The notes under the pieces are model-generated. The model saw only the letters and a program-made list of their open reading frames with translations. It was not told the DNA's origin and made no database searches. Shown here one piece after another: positions 61,092-64,000 of a DNA stretch of 64,000 bases. The stretch's first letter is position 1; each line of letters opens with the position of its first letter. The DNA lies in assembly GCF_029338275.1 (NCBI RefSeq), contig NZ_CP119789.1:806001-870000 (forward strand). The letters run 5' to 3'. This DNA is from Haloarcula ordinaria (GTDB lineage: Archaea > Halobacteriota > Halobacteria > Halobacteriales > Haloarculaceae). Position numbers and translations under genes: made by a program.

Positions 61092-62183
61092 ATGGACGAT
61101 TGGCTCATCGACGACGATAGACTCTCTCTCGGACGCAAGTCCGTCCTTCCCGGTGAGGGATTCTTCTTCCCCGACTCATTCGAGGCCGAGCAGGCGGAGG
61201 CCGAGGCCCGCGACATTCTCACGGACGCCGGCGTGGTGGTCATCGCAGACCCCGACGCCGACGGCCTGGCCTGCACCGCGCTGATTCGCGAGGCCCACGG
61301 CGAAGGCGCCCTGCTGCCGGCCGGCCCACACGAACTCCAGGAGGCGCTGGCCTGGACCGCCGACTACGCCGAACCGGACGCGACCGTGTTCGTCTGTGAC
61401 CTCTGCCCGGACAGCGAATCCGACCTGGGGGCACTCGAGGACCTCACCGACCACGTCGAGCGCGTCGTCTGGTTCGACCACCACCAGTGGACCGACGAGC
61501 TGGCGGCGCTGGTCGACCGCGCCGGTGTCGAGCGGACAGTGGGGGACTCGGAGGAGGTCTGCACGGCCGACGTCGCGCTGGCCGAGCTCGACCACGAGTT
61601 CGACGAGCAGTACGCCGACCTCGCGGCCGTGACGCGGGACCACGACCTCTGGATTCGCGAGGACCCGCGGAGCGACGACCTCGCGGACTACTCCTACTGG
61701 TCGGAACCCGAGGAGTACATCGAGACCATCGACGAACACGGCCCCGACCTCTCCGAGGCGGTCCACGAGTTCATCGCCGAGAAGCGCGTCGAGAAGGAGG
61801 CGCTCGTCACGAAGGCCGTCGACCGCGCGGAGCTGCGCGAGGTCGGCGAGTGGACTGTCGGCGTCACCTACGGCCGCTGTTCACAGAACGAGGTCGCCGA
61901 GGCACTCCGCGAGCAAGGCGCCGACGCCGCCGTCATCGTCAAACCCGCCGGCTCCGCGTCCATCCGCGGGACCGAGACCTTCGAGCGCGCCCACGAGGTC
62001 GCCCAGCAGGTCAACGGCGGTGGCCATCCGAAGGCGGCGGGCTGCAAGCCGGACATCTACGACGACATGCTGGACTACGCGCACCACTGGACGACACAGG
62101 GCGCGGTCGCGAAACAGGCCATCGTCGACGCGTTCAAGCGCCTGCCCGAGGAAGACGGCGAGGGCGTCGACACCGAGCGCTAA
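61092..62183 (+). CDS. DHH/DHHA1-family phosphoesterase (RecJ/NrnA-like)
   Basis: 363 residues. DHH motifs are seen: VVVIADPDADGLACTAL (motif I), VFVCDLCPDSESD (II), VVWFDHHQW (III, DHH), AAVTRDHDLWI (IV). The DHHA1 substrate-binding end has VNGGGHPKAAGCKPD. Enzymes of this type degrade single-stranded DNA, short RNA or cyclic dinucleotides. Archaeal RecJ-like proteins include partners of the CMG helicase (GAN). I cannot separate these by sequence alone. Confidence 0.92.
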   Translation: MDDWLIDDDRLSLGRKSVLPGEGFFFPDSFEAEQAEAEARDILTDAGVVVIADPDADGLACTALIREAHGEGALLPAGPHELQEALAWTADYAEPDATVFVCDLCPDSESDLGALEDLTDHVERVVWFDHHQWTDELAALVDRAGVERTVGDSEEVCTADVALAELDHEFDEQYADLAAVTRDHDLWIREDPRSDDLADYSYWSEPEEYIETIDEHGPDLSEAVHEFIAEKRVEKEALVTKAVDRAELREVGEWTVGVTYGRCSQNEVAEALREQGADAAVIVKPAGSASIRGTETFERAHEVAQQVNGGGHPKAAGCKPDIYDDMLDYAHHWTTQGAVAKQAIVDAFKRLPEEDGEGVDTER

Positions 62184-62299
62184 GCCCTCGGAGCGAAGCG
62201 GCGGGTCTGATGGCGGGGGCAGTCGGCCCGGCAGCTCGAGCACGTCTGACGCAGCAGGCAACGCATCGGCGTGACTTCGACAGCGAGGGGACAGGACTA

Positions 62300-62309
62300 T
62301 TTATATATA
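62300..62309 (+). promoter_or_regulatory. AT-rich promoter of the BAT-type regulator
   Basis: TTTATATATA about 35 nt upstream of the ATG at 62340, within an AT-rich 62297-62327 block, unusual for this window. A leader of roughly five to ten bases is expected. Confidence 0.6.
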
Positions 62310-62339
62310 CGCTTTACATTAAAATACGAAGGTCGACCT

Positions 62340-62978
62340 ATGGCAACGATAACCGACTTGACGCTCGCGGGGGACTCCTTTGCGCTCGGGGCGCTGCTGA
62401 CGAACAATCCCGAGATGCACGTCGAGATCGAGCGGCTGGTCCCCCTGGGCGACCGGTTGCTGCCGTTCTTCTGGGTGTCCAACGGCTCGACCGAACACAT
62501 CGAGGCGGAGCTGGTGGCACAGGACATCGTCGAGTCGGTCGAGCGCCTGACCACCGTCGACGACCGACACCTGTATCAGGTGACCTGGACGCCCGAGGTG
62601 AACGGGATCGTCGACGCGCTGATGCAGACCGACGGCGCCATCCTCGAGGGCAAGGGAATCACCGGCCAGTGGGAGCTCAGGTTGCGGTTCCCCGACCGCG
62701 ACGCCCTCCACGAGTTCAACGAGATCTGCATGGAGAACGACATCTCGCTCGAGGTCAACGGTATCTACAACCCCCACGCGCCCGCAATCGAGGACCGGCT
62801 CACCCAGACCCAGTGGCAGACGCTGGTGACGGCCTACGAGCTGGGGTACTTCGAGGTGCCACGGACGGCGACGCTGACGGACCTCGGAGACCACTTCGGC
62901 GTCAGCGAACAGGCCATCTCACAGCGGCTCCGGCGCGCGATGAACACTGTCGTCGACGGCCTGATATTCGACAGCTAA
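62340..62978 (+). CDS. Bacterio-opsin activator-like (BAT/HTH-10) transcription regulator
   Basis: 212 residues. The N-terminal beta-rich domain (about 1-145), found in haloarchaeal BAT proteins, has LAGDSFALGALLTNNPEMHV and VTWTPEVNGIVDALMQ. The C-terminal HTH-10 domain is LTQTQWQTLVTAYELGYFEV, then TLTDLGDHFGVSEQAISQRL, typical of bacterio-opsin activator relatives. No PAS or GAF sensor is fused. The target is unknown; no opsin genes are nearby. Its promoter is unusually AT-rich. Confidence 0.92.
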   Translation: MATITDLTLAGDSFALGALLTNNPEMHVEIERLVPLGDRLLPFFWVSNGSTEHIEAELVAQDIVESVERLTTVDDRHLYQVTWTPEVNGIVDALMQTDGAILEGKGITGQWELRLRFPDRDALHEFNEICMENDISLEVNGIYNPHAPAIEDRLTQTQWQTLVTAYELGYFEVPRTATLTDLGDHFGVSEQAISQRLRRAMNTVVDGLIFDS

Positions 62979-63102
62979 CCCCGGTGTACCGGGACCCGTA
63001 CCGCGGGCCACGATTCTCGAAGGGAGCGGCGACGACACGGAGTGGTCGTGCCACCGGTGCATATTGGTGTATCACCTCTCGGCGTACCTATGAAGGTAGA
63101 AC

Positions 63103-63110
63103 TAATATAC
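63103..63110 (+). promoter_or_regulatory. TATA box of the HalOD1 microgene
   Basis: TAATATAC centred about 27 nt upstream of the ATG at 63133. The 62979-63132 gap otherwise holds only a short hairpin (CGGTGTACCG) after the BAT gene that might help termination. Confidence 0.6.
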
Positions 63111-63132
63111 CTGGCTGTCAACCCATACCACG

Positions 63133-63396
63133 ATGACCGACGAACCCGCCAGTCAGCGGTTCGAACTCGCCGGCCGCGGCGTCACAGAGGCCGTCGTCGC
63201 CGCCGTGGCCTCGACCCTCGACAGCGACCCGCTCGACCTTCCCCCGCTCCAGGGGGCCGTCGACGTCGAGAGCGTCGCACAGCTCTGGGGGCGTCCGGTC
63301 GGCCGAGCCGGGCTCCTCGCCCTCACGTTTCGATACGCAGACTGTCGGGTCCGAATCGAACACGAGGGCAGCATCACGGTCACGGCTCCCGCGTGA
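63133..63396 (+). CDS. Stand-alone HalOD1 output-domain protein
   Basis: 87 residues. The whole protein matches one HalOD1 domain: VTEAVVAAVASTLDSDPLDL, LPPLQGAVDVESVAQLW, LALTFRYADCRVRIEHEG. No receiver is attached, unlike the regulator at 2910-3596. It could act as an anti-adapter or partner of HalOD1 response regulators. The function is not known. Confidence 0.88.
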   Translation: MTDEPASQRFELAGRGVTEAVVAAVASTLDSDPLDLPPLQGAVDVESVAQLWGRPVGRAGLLALTFRYADCRVRIEHEGSITVTAPA

Positions 63397-63511
63397 CGGG
63401 CCGTCCGGGAGTGACGCCGCCGCCAAGCGGTCTTACTGTACCGTCTCGTCGACCTCGTCGTGGAGCGCAGGACGACCGCACACGATGCTGCCCGTCGCCG
63501 TTCGCCCCGGC

Positions 63512-63943
63512 CTAGGCGTCGACGACCCACTTATCTGAGTAGCGCTCGCCACAGGCACACACCGCGTAGGCGTGGATGACGTCGCCCTCGGCGTAGAGCC
63601 CGCCGACCTCCTCGTTCTGTTCCTCGGCGAACGCGAAGACGAACCGCGTCGTGTGGTCTTCGTCGGGCTCCTCCTCGGCGACGGGGCAGTTCGCGTCCGT
63701 CAGGTCGTCGTGGACGACCCCGTCGGTGCCCATCGCCTCCTGGGCGAGGCGCATCGGGTCGATGCCGGTCGCCGACTGGAAGGCGCTCCGGCCGTCGTCA
63801 CCGGACAGGACGAGCACGAGCCCGTCGTCCACCGACTCGGCGTACTCCGCCAGCGCTCCGGGGTTCGAGACGGCGTCCTCGTGGAGGAAAAAGAGGACGT
63901 CGTCCGGTCGCTCGCCGGCGAGGAACTCGCTGTGGTTGCTCAT
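63512..63943 (-). CDS. DUF5807-family protein
   Basis: 143 residues. It has FLAGERPDDVLFFLHEDAV, LVLVLSGDDGRSAFQSATG and a conserved Cys pair AVCACGERYSDKWVV near the end. The layout matches haloarchaeal DUF5807, function unknown. The start is the ATG at 63943. The 115-base gap between it and the convergent HalOD1 gene shows nothing else. Confidence 0.87.
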   Translation of the reverse strand: MSNHSEFLAGERPDDVLFFLHEDAVSNPGALAEYAESVDDGLVLVLSGDDGRSAFQSATGIDPMRLAQEAMGTDGVVHDDLTDANCPVAEEEPDEDHTTRFVFAFAEEQNEEVGGLYAEGDVIHAYAVCACGERYSDKWVVDA

Positions 63944-64000
63944 GCTGGCTCCGAGTCGCCGCCGGCCCAAAAGTGACGCGCTCCGGAATCCAGCACCTAC

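Noticed and set aside
1..64000. CRISPR array or defence island
   Set aside because: No regularly spaced direct repeats, cas genes, restriction genes or toxin-antitoxin pairs with recognisable motifs were seen.

Overview
The window is GC-rich DNA with acidic, Asp/Glu-rich predicted proteins. It carries archaeal information-processing genes (radA, the RFC small subunit, archaeal-type alaS), an archaellin, a SAMP2-like ubiquitin modifier, HalOD1 and BAT/HTH-10 regulators and many small zinc-finger proteins. TATA boxes commonly lie 25-32 nt upstream of start codons, which points to leaderless transcripts. Together these indicate a haloarchaeon (class Halobacteria, probably Haloarculaceae or a relative). 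No rRNA, tRNA, CRISPR array, complete insertion sequence or prophage was recognised, so this looks like chromosomal housekeeping territory with dense, short operons.

Layout: 0-8 kb holds the 3' end of an unknown gene, a response regulator plus a hybrid PAS/GAF sensor kinase broken by a one-base frameshift, hisA, radA, another PAS kinase and an aldo/keto reductase, with two inverted origin-box-like motifs between the last two. 8-20 kb has a CPBP membrane protease, an acyltransferase, an Nmad3-like/RAD55-like/unknown triad, a PHP phosphoesterase, a beta-CASP RNase, class II aldolase and a divergent pair of two-domain rhodaneses. 20-30 kb has a methyltransferase, membrane proteins, a degenerate RAD55-like protein beside a hairpin-rich repeat, two phosphohexomutases, rpiA, a histone-fold microprotein, larB behind a near-perfect palindrome, and SAMP2 divergent from rfcS. 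30-42 kb has archaellin, alaS, a CPA/TrkA antiporter, an alpha/beta-hydrolase lacking its serine, a glutamine amidotransferase and a CBS/DUF21 protein. 42-52 kb has an SDR, glutaredoxin, a frameshifted thiE, an S2P protease, an arylsulfotransferase-like protein, a ZIP transporter, HtpX and pncB. 52-64 kb has tandem Hvo_1808-type lipoproteins (one frameshifted), pncA, an M23-like peptidase, a lipoate ligase-like gene, pyrC, three universal stress proteins, a DHH phosphoesterase, a BAT regulator, a lone HalOD1 domain and DUF5807.

Functional themes: NAD salvage (pncA, pncB), sugar phosphate metabolism (fba, rpiA, two phosphohexomutases), replication and repair (radA, rfcS, DHH protein), membrane proteolysis (HtpX, S2P, CPBP) and signal transduction. 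Three genes are split by single-base differences in G/C homopolymers, a pattern that fits assembly error at least as well as true pseudogenes. Five convergent gene pairs share one CTAG as overlapping antiparallel stop codons.

The least explained items are the palindromic operator upstream of larB, a family of dispersed palindromic elements with shared ends, and the Nmad3-like/RAD55-like triad. I did not find a clear new defence or mobile system.
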